Source: Rotaria macrura
Taxonomy: Eukaryota; Rotifera; Eurotatoria; Philodinida; Philodinidae
Assembly (NCBI GenBank): GCA_900239685.1
Contig: OENT01000784.1
Location: forward strand, 1 to 64,000
Reading direction: 5' to 3'
Length of the DNA stretch: 64,000 nucleotides
Below are positions 9,906 to 21,000 of the stretch, one piece after another. Made by a program: the position numbers and the translations under genes. The notes beneath the pieces were generated by a model. That model saw only the letters and a program-made list of their open reading frames with translations. It was not told the DNA's origin and did not search any database. Numbering within the stretch: the first letter of the stretch is position 1; the number at the start of each line of letters is the position of its first letter.

Positions 9906-11207
9906 TTAATATTAGAATGAACTCTAAAGCTCATTAGGTAAGAGAGATGCATTATCTTTGATGGAATCGTGTCACTTTATTATTTGCGACAATGCTGGAC
10001 AATCTAGCTGCCTGTGTGATTCTATTCATTGGAGTATTATTATGTGCTTGCATATACTGAAAGAGTTTATGAATATCTCACGTTATGCATGTTTTCCAGA
10101 TATGCTTTGTTTGAAATTCAGAACGTTAAAGGACCATGGAACAGTGTAGCTTCCCTGTGCTACATAAACATTTGCTGTGTTATGGATACAATCTGTTAGC
10201 TGATGCCTGTGGTGATGAATACGAGACTTCTGGTCTTTGTTGAAATTCTTGTTATTAAATAGATGACTTCCATTAGTGCTTTTGTATATTGGGCATCGCA
10301 TCGTTTTAATCGATGAGAATCAAACACTGTTAGTTTGTTTTGAATCAGTCACGAATTGAGTAGAATCCCATGATTTGCTTACAGTTGGCAAAAAAAAGAA
10401 ATAAAATTGAAAATCATTTTTCGATTGACCTATGTTGAAAACCTCCAATTTAATGTTAAAAAAATATTCGTATTAGTTCTAATCGTGAATTACTTTCCGC
10501 ACACATTGAAAGTTAATTGAATTTGGTTCTTTTGTTGAGCTTACTACAGTATAATAGTTTTTCAGAAAATATATTATTATCATCTTGCTCATTTCTCTTT
10601 GTGAAAGTATTAGAACAAGTTTCTAGGTAGGCTGTATAGTGGGTTGGAATGATGCCGATCGTAAGGAACTCTAGTTTGGTATATGGCCTTGTACCACTCG
10701 ATTATCAGGCTTATTTTTATTATGGGTTTTGGTATGACAAGAGATATCAAGGTCACGTTGGGTGTTTCATGTACACAAGGATTCTAAGATAAAACTTGGG
10801 TGGGGGAGGGAGAAATTTGCATTTCTTTCAGTAAAATAATTACTGCTGCGTCATGTCCTGGAGATCAAATAACAGCACTAGACCATGATGGGTAGTGCCG
10901 CTTGAAATATTCCATATGGTTTCGATTGACGACTGATGTGGCTTTTAGATTGTCAATTAACAATACTCCTGCTTTTCGTAAATATGTATAGGCCAGATGG
11001 CATCGGAATTCATCAAAACTTTGATCTCATTTTATCGATCCTACACTTGATCAACATAAAACCATCAATCTACAGAAGCTTTATTCTTTCACTAATTATA
11101 AAAATATCTGCACACATTCGAAAAGAACAAATTCATCAAGTAGAAATACTGTGATCAACGAACAACACTTAATCGCATTCTCCTGTGCAAAATGGCGTAA
11201 TATGAGT

Positions 11208-11816
11208 TTCTATTTTTATAATAATTTATATATCAATCGATAGAAGTCATCAAGGTCTATCGAATGGCATGATATTTTCAAAAGACGCGTTTTATGAAAG
11301 AAAGTTTGACTCATGATTGTCTCTGGTATGGGTACTTAAGATTTCACCGAAATTCCAATCGAAAAATTTTCGTCAATCACATATCAATCGACAGAGCTCA
11401 CTAAGCTGAGTCAATTAGAATAGTTTTCGTATGTGGCACCATTGGTAGAACGAATCGATGTATGGAATTTTCTTTTACTGGTTCCACAAGTGTAATGGTG
11501 CCATGGATTCTGTGAGTGATGATTTTATGTATACGATGAGACAGAGCTGGTCTAGTTGTATCGATTGATGTAAAGTTCAAAAGTAACATGGATCAAGGAT
11601 CGAATAATTTGAAGAAATATGTTATTTATTTTTATAACCTACGGGAGAAAATAACAGTTTTTCTTATGTTGCGTCGGTTTCGGTCTTATCTGAAGCCCTA
11701 AATATAGTATTCTATAGAGCTCATTGTGCTCTATCTAGTACACAATAGATCTTAGGTGGCACAGTTGATTAAGCGAATTGTTCTGAGAAAAAATCAAATC
11801 AGTCGATAACTTCCCT
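11208..11816 (-). repeat. Right inverted arm of foldback element
   Basis: Reverse complement of 9294-9905. Differences are a few substitutions, for example in ACTCGTC/ACGCGTC near 11286 and AACACTA/AATACTA near 11709. The drop in similarity beyond about 11760 is abrupt. Confidence 0.8.
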
Positions 11817-12276
11817 TACATTCACTACGCAAGTTCTTTTGATATGGCTTAGATGAAGGCTGTTCTTTTTTCTTTCTATGAGTCATTTTATTATTATTGT
11901 GCATGACTCGTGAGTGATAGAAAGAATGAGAGCAGAGAACCAATAAATGAAACACAACAATGTTATTGCGCAAGATCCTGAAGGAAAATAAATGTAATTT
12001 ACAAATCTCGACGTTGTGTAATAACCACACGTGTTATTTCTTAGTGTGACGAAATTTTAGACGAAAATTTTCAATATAAACCATATCATATCGAAACAGA
12101 TTGGAATAATAGTAAACGTATTGATTTTCTACGGTCAGATACCAATAGTATTATTCAAGGTAGGTAAGTGCATAAATCATAGGTTTACATGTACTAGTGA
12201 GATTTCTAATAGGTTATTGAGATAAAAACTGACATCAATCAAAAGCGTTTTTCTTAGTAATAAAAACAGTGTCACC

Positions 12277-13248
12277 ATGGCTGAAAATGATGTAGTTATA
12301 AAACGTGGTGGCGGCTATATCGGTGCATTTGGTTCTCGCATTGATGCTATGGCTACTGAGATTACTACAGGTGCAGGTATTACTACGGTACCATCATCTC
12401 CTTATCACATAACTCTAATAACTAAGGACGAATTACGACAATTGACAACAGATGTATCGAAAAAAATCGATGATCTATGTGATATGGCAACGAAAATCGA
12501 TACAAAATATATCTTTTCTTTTGGTCTTGGAGGTAATCCAAACGGTGTCTGTTGGATAGTAGTGATTTGGAACGCAGGAAATATTTTTCGAAAAAAATAT
12601 GGCTTACCGAATAAACAATTTCATATAACATTAAGTAATAATGATGATCATTCACTTGATAAAAGTCTGTATTCATTGTGTACAATATTATCAATGGAAA
12701 ATCATGATTTGAATACGATGGATCATCTTGTTCTATCATATAATCTGGCTGAAAACTATGATCAAGCATTTATTTATGCAAGAGAAATGTGTACTCGTTT
12801 TCCGGATTCTGAAAAAGCTTGGTTACGTCTTGGCGATATTGCACGACGAAATGAACACTACAAATTAGCAATGTTAGCTTATGCACAAACGATGCATGTC
12901 ACCAGAGGACAAGGAAATGAAAAAATTCACGATTATTGTAATAAGAAAATTTTTCATTGCGCATCGACTTATACTGAATGGGGTTGTCTGTTCGGTGAAA
13001 ATGAGCTCAGTCAAATTCCTGAAGAATTAAAAATAAATTTATTTACACCATGGACACAAGTCATTCGACAAAGTTTTATGAATAGTTATTCAAATGAACA
13101 ACCACAACTTAGTCAAAATTCTCGTGAACATTTTCTTGTGCCTTTTATTGATTCACGACAAGCAAATCAAAACTTAGGTAGATATCCAAGCTCATTTCGA
13201 TTGAACAGGAGTAAAATGCACAGTAAACGCACAGAAATTCAAATTTAA
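12277..13248 (+). CDS. 2H-phosphoesterase (CPDase/LigT-like) plus TPR protein
   Basis: An intronless gene of 323 aa. The N-terminal half carries the two signature motifs of 2H phosphoesterases, H44-I-T46-L and H116-I-T118-L, each after a hydrophobic strand. Such enzymes open 2',3'-cyclic phosphates, as in tRNA-splicing CPDase and LigT. The spacing is short but compatible with a compact 2H fold. Residues ~147-205 (YNLAENYDQAFIYAREMCTR; AWLRLGDIARRNEHYKLAML) form two TPR-like helical hairpins, suggesting a protein partner. The C-terminus is polar and probably disordered. The start has a good context (CACCATGG). A TTTTTCTTAG acceptor 19 nt upstream fits trans-splicing or a 5'UTR intron. The next gene on the same strand is a phosphatase-kinase-RNA ligase, so the pair plausibly acts together in RNA repair. 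The 2H call is from motifs; substrate and partnership are inferred. Confidence 0.75.
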   Translation: MAENDVVIKRGGGYIGAFGSRIDAMATEITTGAGITTVPSSPYHITLITKDELRQLTTDVSKKIDDLCDMATKIDTKYIFSFGLGGNPNGVCWIVVIWNAGNIFRKKYGLPNKQFHITLSNNDDHSLDKSLYSLCTILSMENHDLNTMDHLVLSYNLAENYDQAFIYAREMCTRFPDSEKAWLRLGDIARRNEHYKLAMLAYAQTMHVTRGQGNEKIHDYCNKKIFHCASTYTEWGCLFGENELSQIPEELKINLFTPWTQVIRQSFMNSYSNEQPQLSQNSREHFLVPFIDSRQANQNLGRYPSSFRLNRSKMHSKRTEIQI

Positions 13249-14890
13249 CAATGTTGATGCCATTATAATTGGTGGGAAAAACAACTCTTTATTTATAGCT
13301 ATTGTAACATCTATAAGAAAAATTGACGCTGATTATTCGATTTGAGTGAATGACTTACAACACACAAGAAAGACGACTGATTCTCTCTTAGGAACACTTT
13401 TCTTTAGCGAATTTGCGAGAAATGTTGTACCGTCTCCTTTTGCATATTCCAGTTCGAAATATCTATCATTAATCAGTATAAAAAATATTATTCATAATGC
13501 ACTGAAGTTGGAACAAAAAAAATTTGTTTGCCGAATTTCTTATTTGAAAACAAAACTTTGTTTTCATTGATTTTGGCAATACGTGGCTCAGATAACTGAC
13601 TTATTCAAAGTCAACGTCGCACATTCACTTGTTTATCACTGTCACTCTTGTTGTAGAAGCATGTAGAGTGTGATTAGTTTATGATTAAGTAATGCTCACA
13701 CATGTTTATATACGAGAATATCATGACGATTTGACATTGAGCAGTGAAAATCATCTCTGCATCTGTTTAATACAGTCACAAAGAACAATAATCGGTATTA
13801 TTGTCCCATGATAGAAAAATATTCGATCATACCTCGGACGAGTGTGACCCAATCTAGTCCTGTACTTGTCTCAAACTCAGCTTTTTGAATAGAAAAATAC
13901 AAGTTTTCCCATTCCTGCCGTAGATACTTAAACAGATAGAGATTGACACTTGCCCTATGATAACTAACTGGAAGTCAATTTTTATGTACATGCATAAAAT
14001 AGTGCTGTCTTTCGATCATATTCAAGTGTCACTTGACAGATCTTTGAAAGTTTACTCGAAGCTTACAGTATGTTCCTTTTTCACAAGCTAAACTTCTCGT
14101 CATGTTGATTATGGGCATTGAAGTAAAGAAAGCGTAGCTAAGAAAGATGAGTTCAGGTTTCCGACGAAAATATTGCAGATCATGTTGACTAATCGCTTGC
14201 CTCATATGTCTCATAGAAGAAAGCATCTTGAAACTATGTATCTAGTAGTGTGAATTTTACGCTATTGATGAAATCTAATTACCTATACTGAATGTATTAG
14301 AATTTTCGGTTGATCTGATCCTGAGAAAAAAAACAACTGGCACATGTTAGACGATGTTCTTCATTGAACAGACTTACGCAACATATATTATATGCATCAT
14401 TAAATATAAGGATCACCTCATTGCTAAGTTAACTAGTAATATTGAATCTTCAATAAAGAGTTTCTGGTAAGGATTATCTGATAGATTTTTAATGTGAAGG
14501 ATTTCATATCAATGTTAAACATAAAGTGGATCATTCCGAATACTGATTCAATAATGATATCTATCGAATTCATGATAACAACTAAATGTACAATATGTAG
14601 AGAGCACATGAACGTATCTAATACCCTGATATGTATTAGTAGCTTGTCAATAATTTTAAAAGAATATGTAGCAACAGTGTAAAACCATGTCAGAATTGAA
14701 TTTAAATGAATGGTACCTAATTGCAATGCCAACACTACATATTCATTGAACAGTAATGCTTTTCTCACATACCTAGTCGAACATTGATCCCGTTCCTTAT
14801 CTTGACTAAGATACGTTTAATCATGAAACAAAAGTTATTTTTGTTGATATGTTTGTTTTAAGATAAACATATGTATTTTTTAATTTAGAA
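13249..14890. other. Spacer between the two RNA-repair genes
   Basis: AT-rich, with no supported coding region on either strand. The last bases (TTTTTTAATTTAG at 14877-14889) look like a splice acceptor immediately before the ligase ATG, so a 5'UTR exon may lie somewhere in this stretch. Confidence 0.4.
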
Positions 14891-16624
14891 ATGTTTTCAT
14901 TGCCGCGCTACTTTCGTTGGATTGTTCCATTTTGTCTATCGGTCATGTCAACTCCTCGGCATGAACGTGATATTGATGCGCTTGCGTCGGTTTATATTGG
15001 TATTCGGCATCTTATTACATTGACAGAAGAAGACCCTTTACCTGAAGAATGGTTTTTTAATAAAACAATATCACATACACATCTGCCTGTTGGAAACTAT
15101 CGAGCACCAACAATTGAACAAGTTGATTTATTCTTTCGATTAATGAACGATCCAACTAAAACACCTTTATTAATTCATTGTGGTGGTGGAAAAGGTCGAG
15201 CAGGTACAATGATCGCTTGCTATTTAGCTACTTATGGCTTTCAAATACCATCAGCACAAGAATGGACTCAACCTTTTATGTCAGCTGGCGAAGCCATTGA
15301 TAAATTACGACAATTAAGACCTGGAAGTGTTGAAACAGAAGAACAAGAACGATTTATACATACATTTGTTAGTACCGTATGGAAACGGCAATCACCATTA
15401 CCACCATTACCCAGTGAACCAGAAGGTATACCACTGGAAATCGAAGGACAACTAGACAAAAGTATTGACTTAATTATGCTTTGTGGTTTACCTGGTTCGG
15501 GAAAATCTCATATTGCACAACAGATATTAATACGAGATGATCATTGGACGATCGTATCTCAAGATGAAACACGGTCGCGAGATACATGCGAACGTGAATT
15601 AAGTCGGCCGGGAAAATATTCTAGAGCAATTTTAGATCGTTGTAACCCCGATCGTGAAGATCGAAAACAGTGGCTTGCAATAGCACATTGGGCACATAAA
15701 CCAATATGCGTTTATTTTGATTATGATTCAAATTTGTGTATATCACGTGCACAACAGCGGTCCGACCATCCAACACTTATTCCTGGTCAAAGAGTTCGAA
15801 CAGCAGTTCAAAGTATGCAAAGGCAAATGGAAAGACCAAAACTTGATGAAGGCTTTGTTGCTGTATGCATCATAAGATCATTTGATGCAGCGAATGATTT
15901 AATCAAACGATTGACACCAGTGAGCATATTGAAATTTTTACGCACAGGTCATCTAATGAATTTAGGTGCTGCAACAGAAGATGATTTTCTAGTGTCATTT
16001 AAGCAGACGAATCACACGCCGTATGTTATCATAACGGAAAAGGTTGACGGTGCTAACATGGGTTTTTCACTGTCGGCTGATAGAGAATTACTTGTACAAA
16101 ATCGGTCACATTACATTACATCAACAACACATGCACAGTTTCGTCCACTTTATACATGGATTGAAACACATCGTGAAAGTCTTTATCATATTCTAGATCG
16201 TGATAATTCATTTCCTGAAAGATATATTCTCTATGGTGAATGGCTTGTTGCAACACATTCAATACCATATACAAGATTACCTGATAGATTTCTTGCTTTT
16301 GATTTATATGATCGTCAAACACAAACATGGGCTGATCGGAATATGCTTGAAAGATTACTTGAAGGCACTAATATATCACTAGTACATATTATGTATCGAG
16401 GACCGAGACCCACGGATAATGTCTTAAAAGAAATGGTTCAACATCCATCACAATTCTATGATGGTCCAGTGGAGGGTATCTACGTTAAAGAAGAACAAAA
16501 TGGACAAGTTGTTAATCGTGGTAAAATAGTAAGAAGCGACTTTACATCCGGTATAACTGAACATTGGGATAAGGCAGCGATTCGAAAGAATGGTTTCATC
16601 CTTGATAGTGAAGACATTGAATAA
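14891..16624 (+). CDS. RNA repair protein: phosphatase + polynucleotide kinase + RNA ligase
   Basis: An intronless, 577-aa three-domain protein. Residues ~8-165 form a DUSP23-like phosphatase with the Cys-x5-Arg loop HCGGGKGRAGT (C97, R103) and the family tail LRPGSVETEEQE. Residues ~193-345 are a P-loop kinase with Walker A GLPGSGKS (K205) and a downstream VSQDE, like T4 Pnkp/AAA_33 kinases. Residues ~350-570 are an Rnl2-type RNA ligase: motif I EKVDGAN (K384, AMP-accepting lysine), Ia R405, III YGE (448-450), IIIa FDLYD, IV EGIYVK (528-533) and V KIVR (545-548). All essential motifs are intact. The protein should trim or add end phosphates and seal 3'-OH/5'-P RNA ends. The upstream 2H gene would supply cyclic-phosphate opening. 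The TTTAG acceptor lies 2 nt before the ATG. Domain calls are firm; the biological substrate is unknown. Confidence 0.92.
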   Translation: MFSLPRYFRWIVPFCLSVMSTPRHERDIDALASVYIGIRHLITLTEEDPLPEEWFFNKTISHTHLPVGNYRAPTIEQVDLFFRLMNDPTKTPLLIHCGGGKGRAGTMIACYLATYGFQIPSAQEWTQPFMSAGEAIDKLRQLRPGSVETEEQERFIHTFVSTVWKRQSPLPPLPSEPEGIPLEIEGQLDKSIDLIMLCGLPGSGKSHIAQQILIRDDHWTIVSQDETRSRDTCERELSRPGKYSRAILDRCNPDREDRKQWLAIAHWAHKPICVYFDYDSNLCISRAQQRSDHPTLIPGQRVRTAVQSMQRQMERPKLDEGFVAVCIIRSFDAANDLIKRLTPVSILKFLRTGHLMNLGAATEDDFLVSFKQTNHTPYVIITEKVDGANMGFSLSADRELLVQNRSHYITSTTHAQFRPLYTWIETHRESLYHILDRDNSFPERYILYGEWLVATHSIPYTRLPDRFLAFDLYDRQTQTWADRNMLERLLEGTNISLVHIMYRGPRPTDNVLKEMVQHPSQFYDGPVEGIYVKEEQNGQVVNRGKIVRSDFTSGITEHWDKAAIRKNGFILDSEDIE

Positions 16625-16653
16625 TTCACTTTTTTAATAGCATTTTCTTTTAC

Positions 16654-16659
16654 AATAAA
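16654..16659 (+). terminator. Polyadenylation signal AATAAA of the RNA ligase gene
   Basis: AATAAA lies 30 nt after the ligase stop codon at 16624, followed by AT-rich sequence. This position fits a short 3'UTR. Confidence 0.6.
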
Positions 16660-16664
16660 CAATT

Positions 16665-17860
16665 ATATTTTAATATTAGCTAAACTTCCTCCAACAAATG
16701 AGAAACGATTGAGTACAATGCTGTAAATATGATCACGATTCCACTTAAATGAATGCTATTAATAAATTTCATATATTTATAATCAATTATTCAACCTTTG
16801 GAAATCAGTATCCTTATTAGTAACAACAATAAAAAATAACATATCGTAGTTGTTTGAATTTATGTATGATTCATTATCATATTTTTTCCTTCATATTAAT
16901 CTACAATATTTTATCTAGGTTTTGAAGTATTCATAATGATGTTCGTGTAAAATAAAGATATTTTAGACGATCAAACATTCAACAGTTAAAATCTCAAGGT
17001 TTCCTTCGAATAATAAGTTTTCGTTAGACTTGTTAAAATATACAGATAGATAGACGTTTGATCTTTCATAGGTAGGATGATTTTTGTTCGCAAAATGTTC
17101 GATGATTTCTATCATTCTTTTTTGGAAAAATAGAATATCTTGCCAAGAATATGGAGGTTTTTTTCCCATTTTTCCCATCTAATTTTATTCTTTTCTTTTG
17201 GTCACGTATTTCAAAGATTTTCAAAGAGATTTATTTCCGTCGATTGCATTTTCCTTGTCATCTGAAAAAGTTCCTCAACAGGCAACACACGATAAAGAAT
17301 CTTCCTCGATTTTAACAGGCTGACACTCATTTAATATAATACATAAGATGCATAATTGGAACGCATTTTTTGTTTGAAATTCTTAATGACATGAAGCGTT
17401 CTGCTCTTGACAAAAGGCAAGTTTTGAAAAACAACTCTGTCATGAAGAGTGAGTATCGTCGGTCACAACTTTCAAACAAATACAAATCAAAGATGATAAA
17501 TTCATCTACAGATACGTAGTCTAGGGCACTGCGACATGAACGTTGCGTAAGCCACTATGGATTTAACAAATTTCTCACACGTCAAACTAGATGGGAGACC
17601 ATTTTATTCTTCTCTAAAAACTACAACTTCGACACATTTGATCACCGACTAATTTTCATGACAAAAAGGCTGCCTTGAACGCCCTTGACTCTGGATTTTT
17701 CACTCATTCTAATATGCACTTATCAAATATCAAGAAACAAAAGACTAGGTCACATTTATGTACAAATATGTATTTATTTGTTTAAATACTATCTGAATAC
17801 TCAAATAGAAGATACTGTTCGAAATATACAAAAACAAATTGAACATATTTGATGTTATAT
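16665..17860. other. Intergenic, between ligase and thioesterase genes
   Basis: The plus-strand ligase and the minus-strand thioesterase converge on this stretch. No additional gene could be supported. Confidence 0.45.
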
Positions 17861-17861
17861 G

Positions 17862-19727
17862 TCATTCTAATTTGGGCAAAGTGTGTGTAATAAATGATAT
17901 GACGTCTTTCATTTCCTAGAACGAAAAACAAAAACTTAGAGATTACTCTATAAGACTTGATAAATAGGAGTTTTTACTCGGCCACATGACGAATGTCCCA
18001 AATTATTATATTCTCTAAATAAATATTGCTTAAAACCCATTGCTTTAATAGTTTCTTCAGTAAGTCGAGCCCATTTTAATCGAACTAGAGGATCTTGGTC
18101 ACCTACGATGTACAAAACGCCATAAATGTTCAACGTTTTATTTTTCAACCATTATTTACCATGACATTGAAGAATAGGTAGATTCATTTTTTTCTCACCA
18201 GATACCAGAGCCTAACAATACATATACACAAATATATGTATATATTTATTTATTTATTTATTTATTTATTTATCTTCAAACAATCCAACTAACTCTGGGG
18301 AAGGTTTTTGATAGCGGTAGCCATGTTGATAGAGCAATAACACCGGCAAGCGTATGAGAAGATGTTAATGCTAAAATGTAGTTGTAAAATTGAAAAAAAA
18401 TCAGATACAATTGGTATACCTGCATGAAGAGCGATTGCACCACCCCTAATTGTTGATACTCAAAATATAAAGGAAATTATTTGAATGAAAACTTACATAG
18501 AAAAACCGCCAACAATCTATAATTTAGAATCCGAAAAAACAATTATATGAATCTTCTCAGAATATCTCATACTTACAATACGTTCAGGTAAAATTCCTTG
18601 TTTAATTTCTTCTTCAACAAGACTCTTTACTAGAAAGTAATGCCAACAGAATTATTGAAAAACAATTTTCTATGGAAAGAAAAAGAAGAGTTGCTTACAA
18701 AACATAGATGATTTTTCAATGCCTTCTTGATCTTCTTGTGCACTTTGATCAAGTCCGAAGACATCAAACCCTATCGAATTCATCATATTAAATAGAAAAA
18801 TCTGCAGTATGTTCACTTACAGCTCGTCATCGACATTCCCATATTCAACGTTACTTTTTGTATCGAACTATTCGAATAAAGAAAAAATGATCTCTATTTT
18901 TCTAATTCCATGGAAATCATGTCATACTAGCGACTATAGGATACTTTTATTCAATCAATTTCCGCTCAATAAGTTCTCTAAACCCTCAAAATGTAAGTTC
19001 TGTACATATGATAGCGTACCACTATTTCCGCATGATCTTTGATCGTTAATTAAAAAAATGTCTCATCGGCTATGAATGATAGGTAATTGCGACTTCTTCT
19101 CGAAATAGACGGTATTTTTTTTCAGAGTCTATTCTACTGAAACTTTTTTCTTTCTAAGATTGGTTGGTAACATGAGTAGAAATGCAGCAATAAGACAAAA
19201 CCTGATGTCGACTAGCTAGAGGTTAATCCACCACGTATCATACTATGGGAGAGAGTGTAATCTGTTTTTTTTTCACTCATATTAATTGCTAGAGAGTCTT
19301 GTTAGATCATGTCGTCCGAAAATATAGATACGAAATAGAATGTTTTTCCTTACGCTGTTGGAAAAATAAATTTCACGTGTGGAACAGATTTTGCAGCACG
19401 ATACATAGTAAATACTTCATGCCAACTTGCTCTAGGAAAAAGTAAAATATCTAGTATCATGCATATAAAACAAATCAAAATTAACTCTCATACCCAATAT
19501 CACCGAGGCCATGCAAGAAAATAATCTACATAGAACAATAATGAAAATATGTTCGTAAAATTTCAATTGATCAAACTTACAGTAGCTGTATGTTTTTCAC
19601 TTGTAGAAATAATGGCAGATTGAGTCGTATTATTTGGTAAATTAGTATCATCATCTGATTGTATTGATGTTCTTGATGAACTTAAGCAAAGATTTAATGG
19701 CCATGTCGTTGAACATTTGTTTCCCAT
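17862..19727 (-). CDS. Acyl-protein thioesterase / LYPLA-like hydrolase (paralogue 1)
   Basis: A twelve-exon minus-strand gene giving 260 aa. Exons: 19727-19581, 19525-19494, 19431-19354, 18867-18821, 18770-18699, 18629-18577, 18516-18497, 18445-18420, 18370-18294, 18211-18160, 18102-17978, 17915-17862. All junctions are GT-AG and in phase. It matches APT1/LYPLA along its length: FLHGLGDIG, WHEVFTMYR, FIFPTA, VTLNMGMSMTSWFD, IKQGILPERIVGGFSMGG with nucleophile S149, WLPL, QCHGDQDPLV (D205) and GHSS (H238). The full Ser-Asp-His triad is intact. The family removes palmitoyl or other acyl groups from protein cysteines or lysophospholipids. The N-terminus MGNKCS fits N-myristoylation plus palmitoylation, so membrane attachment is likely; typical APTs lack this. 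A related gene lies just upstream on the same strand. Confidence 0.9.
18244..18273. repeat. (TTTA)n microsatellite in intron
   Basis: About seven TTTA repeats inside the intron between exons 9 and 10 of the thioesterase gene. Confidence 0.9.
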
Positions 19728-19739
19728 TCAAATAAAGAC

Positions 19740-20998
19740 AAACAACTGAAAAAAACTTTAGTGTTTTGAAAATGTCTACTTTAGTTCTATCAGAAAAATA
19801 CGCATAGTATGAAATGAAAAGCGAAAAACAAGTATAAATATCAAAGAAAGAGATGAACCATTTTATTTATGAATAGAAAGATCAACAAGATAATCAAGAG
19901 TCACAAGGAAAAAGCCGAATTCAATTTTTCTATGGCAAATGTAGCTTGATAAAATCAACCAAATCTTTCATTTCCTACAACACGTAAAATACAAAAATAT
20001 TCATAAGTTAGTAAAAGGGTATTAGAAAACAGCACGTAGTCTTTTATCATCAGCACTTGATTGTGATATAGACACACTAATTTTTAACTCAATTTTATCG
20101 ATTTGTATCTAGCGCCTATAGACGTCAAGCACAAATCAAGATTACTTTGTGCTACAACAATGATTACTTTACTTCTAGTATATGTTTATATTGACATAGA
20201 TTGAAATAAACTTTCAAGAAAACTACGAAATCTGTCACAGATGTATGTTAATATTCTCTAATTAGATACTTGTTGAAGTTCTAGTCGATTCATTCAGTAG
20301 ACTATGAGCATTAAAATCAAAAGAGAACTAAGTATATATTTAAGATCTATGAACAGTAGTAATAATACGTTCCTCTTTTTTTTTAATTAAAAGAGTAGTT
20401 TGCATCTTTTCAAATAGAAAAAGCCCTCTGCTCTGGTATTTTTCTCTGTTATTACGGTTGAGGATCGTTGATGAAATTACGCACTGCATATTATGAAGAA
20501 TGATACTAAGTTCAAAAATGAACGTTGTGTCGCCAGCACATCTCTATGAGACTCACAGCATTTTCATTACAGGCTCGTGTCCAATTAATATTAAGTAATT
20601 CTCATCGTTAATTAGTTTAATCAGTAAGTATACTTGAATCAGAGTAACCATTGAGATGAAGATACTTAGCTTTGTAGACTTATGCAGAACTTCATCATTA
20701 ATTCCTTCCTTTACATGAATGACTTTGTCGACGTTGAGTATAAAGTAAATATCTAAGATTGATTATTTTTCTCTTAAGTTCAATAGTGCTTTTTCCTACT
20801 AAGATGAGCCACGTATGTGATTTAGATAAACTTTTTCGATGTTCCTTTGACATTATAAATAGATAATGCTATACTTTGATGTTCACTGTCAGTCAGATCA
20901 ATGAGTTCATAGGATGCTGTTGAACTGTTGAAAGTCGTAAATGAATATCGATCATAGAATACATTATCGATTTCGAAACAAAACAGAATATCAATTAG
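19740..20998. other. Intergenic between thioesterase paralogues
   Basis: About 1.3 kb of AT-rich sequence. It would carry the promoter of the downstream (lower-coordinate) paralogue. No distinct element was seen. Confidence 0.4.
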
Positions 20999-21000
20999 TT

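Larger units (their letters stand above)
9294..11816. mobile_element. Foldback-type element with ~600-bp inverted arms
   Basis: Two arms (9294-9905 and 11208-11816) are reverse complements around a ~1.3-kb centre. Over the core (about 9350-9880 against 11235-11760) I see only a handful of mismatches. The outer ~55 bp (AGGGAA...TTTTCTCAG) and the innermost part are more diverged. The centre (9906-11207) has no recognisable transposase, only short frames. The structure fits a long-TIR/foldback DNA transposon or a recent inverted duplication. No convincing target-site duplication was found. Confidence 0.65.

Noticed and set aside
12422-12769. Minus-strand frame inside the 2H-TPR gene and similar shadows in the ligase gene
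   Set aside because: They lie antisense to clearly coding sequence with conserved motifs.
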